A stretch of DNA of 48,719 nt from an uncultured Collinsella sp. (GCA_900539735.1 UQDE01000012.1:1-48719); one strand, 5' to 3'; shown: positions 30,915 through 39,713, counted from the first letter of the stretch. The notes: generated by a model not told the origin, from the letters alone. A program made the numbers and translations.

Positions 30915-32135
30915 TTACTCAGTCGTCGACGAATCGTCGGTCGAACTCTTGGTGACACCCTTCAGACTCACGTTATAGGGTACGTCTTTGGGCATGGGGT
31001 TGACGGTGATGTCGGCATCCTTCTTGTACTGCTCCAGCCACTCGCTGTACGCGGTGCTGGCCGCTTGCGTCTTCACCACGTTGGAGACGTACTTTTTGAT
31101 GTCCTTGGGCACCTGGTTGATGTCATCAACCTGATTATCGACATGGAAGTAGTCGGTGCACTTGATGATGTGGTAGCCATAGGTCGACTCGACGACTTCG
31201 CTCACGTCGCCCTTGTTGAGTCCCTCGAGCGCCGTCTGGTAGCTGTCGACAAAGGTGGTGAGCTTATCCCAGCCCACATCGCCCTTCTTCTCCTTGGAAC
31301 CGGTGTCCTCGGAGTACTGCTCAACGGCGTCCTCAAAGCTCAGCTCACCGGAGTTGATCTTGTCCAGGCACTCCTGCGCCTTGGCCTTGGCGGCAGCCTT
31401 GTCCTCGTCGGAAGCGTCGGAATCAACCTTGATCAGGATGTTCGACGAGCGGCGGGCGTCGTTGTAGCTGGACAGATTTTCGTTGATGTAATCGACAATC
31501 TCGCTGTCCTTGGGCTTGCTCGTGGGCGCGACGGCATCCTTGAGTTTCTGTTGCGCCAGACTCTCCTTGAGCGAGTCCTTGTAGGTGTCCTCGGTATAGC
31601 CGTAGGTCTTGAGGGTCTTCTTAAAGGCCTTGGCTCCGCCCGCGCTCTTGCACGCGTCCTTCCAAGCCTTCTCGACCTCCTCGTCCGACACCGTCACGCC
31701 GTTCTCCTTCTGTGCCTGTTGAAGCAGAATCTGCTGCGTGTAGGAGTCGATGAGTTGCTTGCGGTACTTCTTGGGCGTGAGGTCGTTGTCAACCAGATAC
31801 TGCGCCCAATCCTCATCCTTGGTGTAGCCGTAGGACGTGCGCATGCTCATGATCTGCTTGGTCACGGTGTCCTCGGTAAGGTTGGTGCCGTTGATAGTGG
31901 CAGCAACACCGCCGGTCAGCTTGTAGCCCGAGGTGTCCTCAGCCTGCGACATAAGGCCGGAGCACGCCATCGCCGAGACGGAAAGCAGCATCGCCAGCAC
32001 GCCGATGACCACCAGAACGATCTTGACGGTCTTAGACACGTACGTCTTGCGCTGCTTCTTGCGAGAGCTGGAGGCAGCGCGGGCCTGCTGCTCGGGCGTC
32101 GGCGCGGCCTCGGAGTTCTTTTTCTTATTTGCCAT
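30915..32135 (-). CDS. Membrane-anchored parvulin-type peptidyl-prolyl isomerase (PrsA/SurA-like)
   Basis: This 406-residue protein has a cytoplasmic Lys-rich N terminus, one hydrophobic segment (about 36-60) ending in AMACSG, and an extracytoplasmic body. The body comprises a SurA_N-type helical region (VTKQIMSMRTSYGYT, DLTPKKYRKQLIDSYTQQILLQQAQ) and a parvulin domain at about 215-320 (ARRSSNILIKV, SFEDAVEQYSEDTGS, KKGDVGWDKLTTFV, GDVSEVVESTYGYHIIKC). It should aid folding of exported proteins. Whether the Cys in MAC is lipidated is uncertain because the lipobox lacks the usual Leu. The start is at ATG 32135, with GAAAGG upstream. The acidic, Ser/Thr-rich tail is likely flexible. Confidence 0.85.
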   Translation of the reverse strand: MANKKKNSEAAPTPEQQARAASSSRKKQRKTYVSKTVKIVLVVIGVLAMLLSVSAMACSGLMSQAEDTSGYKLTGGVAATINGTNLTEDTVTKQIMSMRTSYGYTKDEDWAQYLVDNDLTPKKYRKQLIDSYTQQILLQQAQKENGVTVSDEEVEKAWKDACKSAGGAKAFKKTLKTYGYTEDTYKDSLKESLAQQKLKDAVAPTSKPKDSEIVDYINENLSSYNDARRSSNILIKVDSDASDEDKAAAKAKAQECLDKINSGELSFEDAVEQYSEDTGSKEKKGDVGWDKLTTFVDSYQTALEGLNKGDVSEVVESTYGYHIIKCTDYFHVDNQVDDINQVPKDIKKYVSNVVKTQAASTAYSEWLEQYKKDADITVNPMPKDVPYNVSLKGVTKSSTDDSSTTE

Positions 32136-32206
32136 AGTTGGCCTTTCGCATAACGAATCGAACAAACGCCATTGTGTCACAACGCAGCCCCCGCGGCACG
32201 CTTGGT

Positions 32207-32292
32207 GCATTGGGGACAGATTAATCTGCACCATTTTGGTGCAAAGGGGACAGCTCTGGCAGCCGGCAGTTAGGGACAGTCCCCAAGTGCCG
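32207..32292. repeat. Composite of three GGGACAG units upstream of the foldase gene
   Basis: GGGGACAG occurs at 32212-32219 and 32246-32253, and GGGACAG at 32273-32279. The last sits in CGGCAGTTAGGGACAG with TCCCCAAGTGCCG (32264-32292), a nearly perfect palindrome. CAGATTAATCTG (32216-32227) is a perfect 12-bp palindrome. GGTGCA flanks both sides of the first unit. Confidence 0.85.
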
Positions 32293-32305
32293 ACTCAGCC
32301 CCACC

Positions 32306-32773
32306 TTAGAAGTGGCGGCGGATGGCGTCGACCATGCCCTGGGGCGTGGTCTGGCCGAGCACGTCGGCTGCGGCATCGGCGCCCATAAAGATGTTCATGA
32401 GTGCCTGCAGGGCCTCGACCTGGCCGCCCGGCTCGGCGATGCCCAGATTGATGACGATCTGCGCCGGCACCGGAGCGCCCATGCCAGCCATAGCGTTAAA
32501 TGTCACGGGCGCGGCGGGCTTCACCACCGCGATATAGGGCTTGGCCACAAACCCCGGATCGGTATGCGGAATGGCAATGTTTGCCGCCGGCATAGCGAGA
32601 CCCGTGGGATAGGCATCCTCGCGCGTGCGGACGGCATCGAGCCAACCGGATGCAATGTAGCCATGTGGTGCAAGCTCGCCCTCAAGCCGCGCGAACACCT
32701 CATCCGACGTCGCACACTCCCAATCAAAAAACACCAGCTCAGGCGTAAACAGCGCTTCGTTATTACCAGACAT
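32306..32773 (-). CDS. Orphan PTS EIIA component (fructose/galactitol type)
   Basis: This 155-residue protein is a PTS_EIIA_2-type domain. The phosphorylated His is in IAIPHTDPG (about residue 70), and the body has ECATSDEVFARLEGEL and FNAMAGMGAPVPAQIVINLGI. It accepts phosphate from HPr and would normally pass it to an EIIB partner, but no EIIB or EIIC gene is in the window. It may serve a transporter encoded elsewhere or act in regulation, as PtsN does. AGGAGG is 6 bases before the ATG at 32773, so the shorter start is preferred over that at 32794. Confidence 0.88.
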   Translation of the reverse strand: MSGNNEALFTPELVFFDWECATSDEVFARLEGELAPHGYIASGWLDAVRTREDAYPTGLAMPAANIAIPHTDPGFVAKPYIAVVKPAAPVTFNAMAGMGAPVPAQIVINLGIAEPGGQVEALQALMNIFMGADAAADVLGQTTPQGMVDAIRRHF

Positions 32774-32803
32774 AAGCCGCCTCCTTCTTTTCATTCCCTG
32801 TCT

Positions 32804-34270
32804 TTAGGCCCAATACGGAATATACCTTTTGTATTTGGAACCCGCGTCCTCGTCCTCTTCCTTTATCAATGCCTCTTCCAGACACTCTTTGATTAGACGA
32901 GACATCGCCACCGTGTTTTTCTTTTCATCGGAAAGTCCAAAACGCTCTCGCAGCGACTGATTGCTCATCGACTCACCTTGGGCATACAAAAGACAGGCAT
33001 GCCAGTACACGGCGTTTTTTCGCTCACTTTTTTTCATTCGAGTATACGGACAGTCGCAATAGAGTGTCACGAGCGTTCCCAGCCCGCCCTCACTCTTGAT
33101 AACCGGTGAAGGCATGCCGGCTTTTTCGAGCGAATCTACGATTAAATCCCAGCCCGTACCGCCTTCTTCGCAAAGATCCATTTGGCGCATGAGGGACGCC
33201 ATCATCGAATTTCGCGTTTTCGGCTGAGCGTTGAGCACTCGTTCTGCCGGAATAAGCGTTGTCCCGGGATTAGAGAACTCAATGCGATTGTCGTAAATCG
33301 CAACAAGAGGCCCCGCCGTATTGTCAGCAATGTCTTGATGAATCACGGCGTTTGATAGCAACTCGCGAATCGCCCTTTGAGGATAAGCCGTCTGAATACG
33401 TCGAAATGCGCCATCCAGTGCCTCAACTGCCGGAATCATCGACATGACCAGCTGTTCAGCCTGTGGAAGCGCCAAAGCGTAGCCCTTGTCGATTTCAGTA
33501 TCCCCGACAATGTCAAAACTGCCTTTTCCCGCATATCGCACGATTCGCAGCATGCGTTTCCTGAGCTCCGGGTAGCGAGAGAGCTTTTTTCCCACCAGAA
33601 GCATTCCCAAGCGCGTCACACTATATCGGCCGTTATCTTGACGACGAATCAGCTCTTGTTCACAAAGAGCAAGCATCACTCCGTCCAAATCGACAGGTCT
33701 TCTCAATCTGCACAACTCAAAATACGCATCAACATCTAGTATTTCGGCGACCTCTCGAGATGTCAGATCTCTCTCAACTACAGCGAGCTCCGCGTTCCCT
33801 GACTGTAAGCGACGCCACAGCTCCGCCTCTCGTGCACTACCGGGAACCAGTTCTGCCGTCGAAGAGCCCTCTCGAATGTAGGCTGTCTTATCAAAATAGA
33901 CCGGCTGAGCGCTCGCGGCGTGCACTTTCAGCACCACAAAGTGCTTTGTCTCATGATCAATAACCGCAAACTCGTAATTCGCATTGTTTGAGAGCGCAAG
34001 CTTGAGCCACATCAAAAGCTCTTGGTTTCCCTTACCCTTTGCGTGATATGGGTTGAACTGGGTGCCCACAAGCTCATGCGTACCGTCGCTCACGCCCCAG
34101 ATCTTATAGGCATATGCGCGGCCGCAGTAAGCGGCAGCATTGGCAAGCGCCGAGATGTCACGCCCCGTTCTAACGGGATCGCTATTGCCTTCTTTAAATT
34201 CAAGCCACTCGGTTTCATCAGGATAACCGACGAGTGAATAAATCAGCTCCATGCCATCTGCTTCACCCAT
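32804..34270 (-). CDS. AlbA_2/HATPase_c_4 accessory protein (putative transcriptional regulator)
   Basis: This 488-residue protein has a Schlafen-type AlbA_2 domain at about 12-140 (ETEWLEFKEGN, then KIWGVSDGTHELVGT), a central winged-helix-like region, and a GHKL-like ATPase remnant (RAIRELLSNAVIHQDI, then IYDNRIEFSNPG and GGTGWDLIVDSLEK). The C terminus has a further helical wHTH-like segment (NQSLRERFGLSDEKK). Such proteins are common accessory genes and are annotated as ATP-dependent DNA-binding regulators; some relatives occur in defence islands. DNA composition is clearly less GC-rich than neighbours, pointing to acquisition. No partner toxin or nuclease is adjacent. Confidence 0.8.
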   Translation of the reverse strand: MGEADGMELIYSLVGYPDETEWLEFKEGNSDPVRTGRDISALANAAAYCGRAYAYKIWGVSDGTHELVGTQFNPYHAKGKGNQELLMWLKLALSNNANYEFAVIDHETKHFVVLKVHAASAQPVYFDKTAYIREGSSTAELVPGSAREAELWRRLQSGNAELAVVERDLTSREVAEILDVDAYFELCRLRRPVDLDGVMLALCEQELIRRQDNGRYSVTRLGMLLVGKKLSRYPELRKRMLRIVRYAGKGSFDIVGDTEIDKGYALALPQAEQLVMSMIPAVEALDGAFRRIQTAYPQRAIRELLSNAVIHQDIADNTAGPLVAIYDNRIEFSNPGTTLIPAERVLNAQPKTRNSMMASLMRQMDLCEEGGTGWDLIVDSLEKAGMPSPVIKSEGGLGTLVTLYCDCPYTRMKKSERKNAVYWHACLLYAQGESMSNQSLRERFGLSDEKKNTVAMSRLIKECLEEALIKEEDEDAGSKYKRYIPYWA

Positions 34271-34492
34271 TGAGCCAGCCTCCTTGCGCTCATTTTTGAT
34301 AACAAAATGTTAAATAGATGATAAATAGAATTATGCGCAATTTGAAGCCGAAGGCCAAGTTTTCTGGTCGTTTTCCCAGATAATCTCATGCCGGAAGCTC
34401 GGCATTCCACATGAGAGTCGACTACTGTAATTGACAGGCAAGAAGAGCAGCCCATTCAATTCCAGCTAAATCAAACAACATAAAGCGCAATA
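34271..34492. other. AT-rich intergenic region upstream of the AlbA_2 gene
   Basis: Apart from the terminator at its left end, this region holds no gene I can support. The stretch 34295-34330 is AT-rich (ATTTTTGATAACAAAATG) and probably contains the AlbA_2 gene's promoter, but no clear box pair can be named. Two poorly matched palindromic segments near 34385-34410 (CATGCCGGAAGCTCGGCATTCCACATG) are present. Confidence 0.35.
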
Positions 34493-34533
34493 AAAAAGGC
34501 GGTTAGGCGTCTTCGATGTGCCTAACCGCCTTT
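34493..34533 (-). terminator. Terminator of the purMN genes
   Basis: Arms 34497-34509 and 34521-34533 form a perfect 13-bp stem (AAGGCGGTTAGGC) with an 11-base loop, followed on the minus strand by a run of T residues. It lies 12 bases beyond the purN stop. Confidence 0.95.
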
Positions 34534-34545
34534 ACAAGCGGGTAA

Positions 34546-35244
34546 TTATTTCACAGGATCCACGGCGACCTTGCCGCTCTCCAGCACGTGAACGCGGCCG
34601 TCGGCGAGCATCTGCACGACCTCGGGATACAGCACATGCTCGATCGCGTGGATGTGCTCCTCGAGCGTGTCGACGTCCCAACCCTCTTCAACAGCCAGCG
34701 CGCGCTGGGCGATGATGGGGCCGTTGTCGTAGATCTCGTTGGCAAAATGCACGGTCACGCCGGTCACCTTGACGCCGCGGGCAAACGCGTCATCAATTGC
34801 ATGGGCACCGGTAAAGCTCGGCAGCAGCGCCGGATGCAGATTGACCACGCGGTTGGGGAACGCTGCCAGCAGCGGCGTATGCACCATGCGCATGTAACCG
34901 GCCATGACCACGTACTCGCAGCCGCGCTCGAGCAGCTCGTGCGCGATGATCTCGTCGGCGGCAATAGGGTCGGCGTACACATCCTTGGACAGCGTGAGCG
35001 TCTGGATGCCAGCACGCTCGGCACGCTGCAGTCCCTTGGCCGAAGGACGGCTCGACACCACAAGCTCAATCGATGCGTTGAGCTTGCCGGCGGCGATCAG
35101 GTCGATCAGCGCCTGCAGGTTGGTGCCCGAACCGCTGATGAGCACGCCGATCTTGAGCGGCGCGGCCGTATCGGTGCCGGTCGGACGGGTGTAGGGCACA
35201 AAGCCCAGGCCCTCGCCAGCAGCCATCTGCTCGTTAGCGCTCAT
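34546..35244 (-). CDS. purN: Phosphoribosylglycinamide formyltransferase
   Basis: This 232-residue enzyme transfers a formyl group from 10-formyl-tetrahydrofolate to GAR in purine synthesis. Signatures are KIGVLISGSGTNLQALID at the N terminus, the YVVMAGYMRMVHTPLL segment, RVVNLHPALLPSFTGAHAIDDAF (catalytic Asn-His-Asp region) and TGVTVHFANEIYDNGPIIAQRAL. It has about 30 extra N-terminal residues compared with E. coli PurN. The start ATG at 35244 overlaps the purM stop by 11 bases, indicating translational coupling. The purine genes in this window run purF, purM, purN, with purE separate. Confidence 0.95.
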   Translation of the reverse strand: MSANEQMAAGEGLGFVPYTRPTGTDTAAPLKIGVLISGSGTNLQALIDLIAAGKLNASIELVVSSRPSAKGLQRAERAGIQTLTLSKDVYADPIAADEIIAHELLERGCEYVVMAGYMRMVHTPLLAAFPNRVVNLHPALLPSFTGAHAIDDAFARGVKVTGVTVHFANEIYDNGPIIAQRALAVEEGWDVDTLEEHIHAIEHVLYPEVVQMLADGRVHVLESGKVAVDPVK

Positions 35245-36337
35245 CGGAGTACACGACCTTACCGGAACCCTCGACGCACTCGCCCACGCGGAACGGCTTC
35301 TCGCCGAGCGCAACCAGAGCCTCGGTCACAGCGGCCTCGTCCTCGGGGGCAACGATCAGGCACAGGCCAACGCCCATGTTGAAGGTCTTGCACGCCTCGT
35401 TGGGCGCAAGCTCGGCCTGGCGCGACACGTAGGTGATGACGGGAGGAACGTCCCAGCCCATCTCAGCACCGTTGCGGGTGACCACGGCGTCGACGTCGTC
35501 GGCGAGCGCGCGGTTAAGATTCTCGGTGATGCCGCCGCCGGTGATGTGGGCGATGGCGTGAACGTTGGCGCCGCCGCGGAGCAGCTCCAGAATCGGCTTC
35601 ACATAGATGCGCGTGGGAGCCAGTAGAGCGTCGGCCAGCGATACGCCACCGAGCTCCTCGAGCGGGCGGCTCAGTTCCTCGGCCTTAGCGGCGGCCTCGG
35701 GCGTGCCCGGCTTGATGCTGTCGACGCCGATGACCTTGCGCACGAGCGAGTAGCCGTTGGAGTGCACGCCGGTGGAGGGCAGGCCCAAGATCACGTCGCC
35801 AGGACGGACGTTCGCGGGATCAAGCATCTTGGGGCGATCGACGACGCCCACGGTAAAGCCGGCGAGGTCGTAGTCGGCAGGAGCCATGACACCCGGGTGC
35901 TCGGCCATCTCGCCACCAACGAGCGCGCAGCCCGCGAGCTTGCAGCCGTCGGCCACGCCCTTGATGATCTTTGCCATGTGCTCGGCCTCGATGTGGCCAA
36001 TGGCAACGTAGTCCAGGAAGAACAGCGGCTCGGCGCCCGAAGCCAGAATGTCGTTGACGCACATGGCGACCAGGTCCTGGCCCACCGTCTCATGACGGTC
36101 CATGATCTGGGCGAGCACGAGTTTGGTGCCCACGCCGTCGGTGCCGCTGATCAGGATCGGGTCTTCCATATCCTTAAGCGCGGCGGCCGAGAACAGGCCA
36201 CCGAAGCCGCCGATGCCGCCGATAACCTCGGGACGATTGGTGTCCTTGACCATCTGCTTAATAGCGTCAACGGCGCGGCCGCCCTCGGCGGTATCGACGC
36301 CGGCGTCCTCATACGTCACATGCTTGCTGTCGCTCAT
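35234..36337 (-). CDS. purM: Phosphoribosylformylglycinamidine cyclo-ligase
   Basis: This 367-residue AIR synthetase converts FGAM to AIR with ATP. Motifs include the N-terminal YEDAGVDTAEGGRAVDAIK, IGGFGGLF, ISGTDGVGTKLVLA (ATP-binding), CVNDILASGAEPLFFLDY, LVGGEMAEHPG and GLPSTGVHSNGYSLVRKV, HITGGGITENLNRAL. The length and all motifs match the family. A region of about 130 bp containing one GGGACAG unit separates it from purF. Confidence 0.97.
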   Translation of the reverse strand: MSDSKHVTYEDAGVDTAEGGRAVDAIKQMVKDTNRPEVIGGIGGFGGLFSAAALKDMEDPILISGTDGVGTKLVLAQIMDRHETVGQDLVAMCVNDILASGAEPLFFLDYVAIGHIEAEHMAKIIKGVADGCKLAGCALVGGEMAEHPGVMAPADYDLAGFTVGVVDRPKMLDPANVRPGDVILGLPSTGVHSNGYSLVRKVIGVDSIKPGTPEAAAKAEELSRPLEELGGVSLADALLAPTRIYVKPILELLRGGANVHAIAHITGGGITENLNRALADDVDAVVTRNGAEMGWDVPPVITYVSRQAELAPNEACKTFNMGVGLCLIVAPEDEAAVTEALVALGEKPFRVGECVEGSGKVVYSDER

Positions 36338-36453
36338 CTGAGCCTTCCTCTCCCATTACCGTCCGCCGCCCAGGCGCCAAACGGTGCTCATAGTTGCGTT
36401 TGATTCGGCGCGCGTCATAACAACACGCGCCGTCATATCAACAAAACAGCAGG

Positions 36454-36496
36454 TAAAACCTACCAAAATAAACCTGTCCCTAAATGGCAGGTTTTA
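36454..36496. repeat. GGGACAG element overlapping the purF stop codon
   Basis: TAAAACCTACC (36454-36464) and GGCAGGTTTTA (36486-36496) flank CAAAATAAACCTGTCCC. On the minus strand its terminal TAA (36496-36494) is the purF stop codon, just as the same element's TAA is the pth stop at 23685. The unit differs from the pth copy at about three bases, and those in the arms partly compensate each other. Confidence 0.9.
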
Positions 36497-38164
36497 GGCC
36501 TCGCCGTGCTCCTCTTCCCAGCTGCGATCGACATATTTCTCGACCACGGCGTCGTCGTCAAAGTGCAGCGGCTTGTCCAGGTTACGGGGCTTAAAGCCCT
36601 CCATAAACTTGTCGCGGCCAAAGCTCTCGGGAATCGCCACGGGGTAGCGGCCGGTAAAGCACGCGTCGCAGTAGCCGCCCTTGGGCATGACCTTCAGCAG
36701 GCCCTCGACCGAAAGGAAGGCCAGCGAATCGGCGCCGATGTACTCGCAAATCTCATCGACCGTCTTGTTGGCGCTGATGAGCTGCGACTGCACGTCGGTA
36801 TCGATGCCGTAGAAGCACGGCCAGATGACCTCGGGCGAGTTGATGCGGATGTGAATCTCCTTGGCACCGGCGTTGCGCAGCATCTTGACGAGCTGCACCA
36901 TGGTGGTGCCACGCACGATGGAGTCGTCGATGACGACCAGGCGCTTGCCCTCGATGTTGTCGCGCAGCGGGTTGAGCTTCATGCGCACGCCCATGGCGCG
37001 CAGCTCCTGCGTAGGCTCGATAAACGTGCGGCCCACGTAACGGTTCTTGATGAGGCCCTCGCCAAAGGGAATGCCGCTCTCGTGCGAATAGCCCTCCGCG
37101 GGCGGCAGGCCGGAGTCGGGCACGCCAATGACCAGGTCGGCCTCGACGGGCTCCTCGTGTGCCAGCTGGCGACCCATGTCGTAGCGGCAAGCGTAGACGC
37201 TCTTGCCGTTCATGATGGAGTCGGGGCGGGCAAAGTAGACCTGCTCAAAGATGCAGTTAGCGGGCTCTTCGGCTGCGGGCACGCCCTGCTCGGATACCAG
37301 GCCCTCGGCGCTGATGCGCAAGATCTCGCCGGGACGGACATCACGGACATACTCGGCGCCCACAATGTCGAGAGCGCAGGTCTCGGAAGCAACGACCCAG
37401 CCGCCGGCGCGCGTGACGCGGACATCGGCATCGACCGTCGCGGCGTCGTCCTGCGAAGGCAGTTGCGCGGCGGCAGCGATATCGGCCTGATCCAAACCCT
37501 CGTCCACCAGCTTGCCCAGCACGAGCGGGCGAATGCCGTGCGGGTCGCGGAAAGCGTAAAGCGCCTGCTCGTTAATGAGCGTCATGGCGTAACCGCCGCG
37601 CACGAGCTCCATGGTCTTGCGAATGCCCTCGCGCAGGTGGCCCGTACGCTGGGTAAAGTATCCGATGAGCTTGGTCGCGACCTCGGAATCCGAGTTGGAA
37701 AGGAACGGCACGCCCAGCTCGATCAGCTGGCGGCGCAGCTCGTCGGTGTTGACCAGAGTGCCGTTGTGCGCGAGCGCGATAATGACGCTATTGATGGTAG
37801 AGAGGTGCGGCTGAGAGGCTTCCCAGCTCTTGGCGCCGGCAGTGCCGTAGCGCACATGACCCACGGCCAGCTGGCCGGAGAGCGTCGACAGGTCGGCGTT
37901 GGAGAACACGCGGTCGAGCAGGCCCAGATCCTTGCGGACCATAACCGTGCCGCCGTCGCCCACGGCGATTCCCGCCGATTCCTGGCCACGGTGCTGCAGT
38001 GCACGCAGGCCAAAGTACGTCAGTCGAGCCACGTCGCGATCGGGCGCCCATACGCCGAAAATGCCACATTCCTCATGCAGCTGGTCGGAGTCCGGATCAT
38101 ACGTCGACATGGTGTTCACCTGTCCCGCGGCACGCTCGGCCGCGCGGATGGTTTCTTGAGACAT
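36494..38164 (-). CDS. purF: Amidophosphoribosyltransferase
   Basis: This 556-residue enzyme starts purine synthesis (PRPP + glutamine to phosphoribosylamine). After about 33 residues that are presumably a propeptide or leader, EECGIFGVW gives the N-terminal nucleophile Cys of the glutaminase domain, followed by RALQHRGQESAGIA and VRYGTAG. The PRPP-binding loop is VVIDDSIVRGTTM. Four cysteines consistent with the B. subtilis-type [4Fe-4S] cluster are visible (ETCALD, WPCFYG, GYCDACFTGRYP). The leader before Cys is longer than the usual 5-15 residues; the internal Met at residue 19 could be the real start. The TATAAT at 38207-38212 (minus-strand reading) is a likely -10 element. Confidence 0.95.
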   Translation of the reverse strand: MSQETIRAAERAAGQVNTMSTYDPDSDQLHEECGIFGVWAPDRDVARLTYFGLRALQHRGQESAGIAVGDGGTVMVRKDLGLLDRVFSNADLSTLSGQLAVGHVRYGTAGAKSWEASQPHLSTINSVIIALAHNGTLVNTDELRRQLIELGVPFLSNSDSEVATKLIGYFTQRTGHLREGIRKTMELVRGGYAMTLINEQALYAFRDPHGIRPLVLGKLVDEGLDQADIAAAAQLPSQDDAATVDADVRVTRAGGWVVASETCALDIVGAEYVRDVRPGEILRISAEGLVSEQGVPAAEEPANCIFEQVYFARPDSIMNGKSVYACRYDMGRQLAHEEPVEADLVIGVPDSGLPPAEGYSHESGIPFGEGLIKNRYVGRTFIEPTQELRAMGVRMKLNPLRDNIEGKRLVVIDDSIVRGTTMVQLVKMLRNAGAKEIHIRINSPEVIWPCFYGIDTDVQSQLISANKTVDEICEYIGADSLAFLSVEGLLKVMPKGGYCDACFTGRYPVAIPESFGRDKFMEGFKPRNLDKPLHFDDDAVVEKYVDRSWEEEHGEA

Positions 38165-38206
38165 GGCATCCCCTCAGAGCCTCGTATTTTTGGCGTTACC
38201 CGCCTT

Positions 38207-38212
38207 ATTATA
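38207..38212 (-). promoter_or_regulatory. Consensus -10 box of purF
   Basis: Read on the minus strand this is TATAAT, 43 bases before the first purF ATG. There is no good -35 hexamer. I saw no purine riboswitch or obvious PurR operator in the 280-base interval to the divergent gene. Confidence 0.5.
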
Positions 38213-38450
38213 CGCACGGCGCGACGCGCTCCCCGGCGCATGAGCAGCGCTTTTTAAAAGCCCACCGAGCTAATAATCAGTTTTGTTGCCAAACATTTTA
38301 TCGGTCTGTCCAGTGCAAGCGCCCGCGCCCCCAGATGGCCGCCGCGTCCACCGTTGGGGATTACAAAGTTGCAATTGGGACGTTCATCCTGTCTTTTGGC
38401 AGGTCGGCGGCGTATCCTTATAACCTACAACAAAGCGAGAAAGGTTCTGT

Positions 38451-39680
38451 ATGGATCGAAACGAACTCGACCCCAGCGTCCCCAGCGCCACGGAGGTCAA
38501 GAAGATCCCCCTCATCATTAAGGTGTACGCCGTCCTGTGCATCCTTTCCGGCGTGGGCACGCTCCCGTCGGTCGCTGCCTTTATGTGGCAGGTCATCACG
38601 GCACTTGTTAACGGCAACGCCACCGAAAAGCTCGGCGACAACACGCTCGTCGCAGTCGGCCTTATCGTCGCCGGCATCATGCTCTCTGCGGCAAGTGCCG
38701 TCATCCTAATCATCTTTGGCCTGGACCTTATCAAAAACCAGCGCCGCAACGCCGCCCGCCTGTCCTACATCCTTATTGCATTCACCGTCGTCGAGCTTTT
38801 GGTCGACGTGATGCTCCAGGGCATCGGGCCCTTCCTGCTGCGTCCCGCGATCCAGCTCGGCATCCTCGTTGCACTTTCGGCAACCGTCGACCCCACGCTG
38901 CGCCAGGAGCGCGAACTGCAGCGCCGCCTGCAGGAGATGCTCGACCGCGACGCCGCGGCAGAGGGCATGCTCGGCCGCGATGAAACCGGCGAGGGCTACA
39001 TCAAGCTCAACTACTTCAACCTGTTCTGGGTATTCTTCGTCTGCAGCGTGTTAGGTCTCATTCTCGAGGAAGTCTGGCATATGGTCGTCGTCGATCCCGG
39101 CGTCTATCAGGACCGTGCCGGTATGCTATTTGGCCCCTTTAGCCCCATCTACGGATTTGGCGCGGTGCTCATGACCATGGCGCTCAACCGCTTCTATAAA
39201 AAGAATCCTCTGATCATTTTCCTGGTAAGTGCCCTGATCGGCGGCGCTTTCGAGGTGTTTGTAGGCTGGTTTATGCAGACCTCATTTGGCGTGGTGTCGT
39301 GGAGCTATTCACACATTAGGCTATTCGGCATGCCCGATCCCATCGCGGTATTGACCGGGGGACGCACATGCACGCCGTTTGCCTGCATGTGGGGCCTGGG
39401 TGGCCTCATCTGGATCAAGGTCTTGCTGCCGCGCCTGCTTAAGCTCATCAATATGATTCCATGGAAACGCCGCTACTCTGCTACCGTCATCCTGACCGCC
39501 GTCATGTTGATCGACGGCGTCATGACGTTGCAATCGCTCGACTATTGGTATCAGCGCGTCAACGGAACCGTTCGAAATATTCCCGTCGCACAGTTCTATG
39601 ACAAGCATTTCGATAACGAATATATGGAGAACCGTTTTCAGAGTATGACCATGAGCCCCAAGGACGCCACACGCGTGTAG
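38451..39680 (+). CDS. CmpB-type membrane protein (putative ABC transporter permease family)
   Basis: This 409-residue membrane protein has about eight hydrophobic segments and a cytoplasmic amphipathic stretch (LRQERELQRRLQEMLDRDAAAEG) near the middle. The C-terminal half shows the PF06541-type signature: LNLFWVFFVCSVLGLILEEVWHM-like segment, FGPFSPIYGFGAVLMT, GGAFEVFVGWFMQTSFGVVSWSYS. Such proteins are often named putative ABC transporter permease, but function is not established and no ATPase is nearby. AGAAAGG precedes the ATG, and TATAAC near 38418 may be the -10 element. The gene is divergent from purF. Confidence 0.8.
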   Translation: MDRNELDPSVPSATEVKKIPLIIKVYAVLCILSGVGTLPSVAAFMWQVITALVNGNATEKLGDNTLVAVGLIVAGIMLSAASAVILIIFGLDLIKNQRRNAARLSYILIAFTVVELLVDVMLQGIGPFLLRPAIQLGILVALSATVDPTLRQERELQRRLQEMLDRDAAAEGMLGRDETGEGYIKLNYFNLFWVFFVCSVLGLILEEVWHMVVVDPGVYQDRAGMLFGPFSPIYGFGAVLMTMALNRFYKKNPLIIFLVSALIGGAFEVFVGWFMQTSFGVVSWSYSHIRLFGMPDPIAVLTGGRTCTPFACMWGLGGLIWIKVLLPRLLKLINMIPWKRRYSATVILTAVMLIDGVMTLQSLDYWYQRVNGTVRNIPVAQFYDKHFDNEYMENRFQSMTMSPKDATRV

Positions 39681-39713
39681 CAAACGCCAGAGCAAAATAG
39701 CTCCAACACATCG

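Noticed and set aside
36506..38257. 583-codon open frame opposite purF
   Set aside because: It is antisense to a complete purF, with no recognisable domain or start signal.
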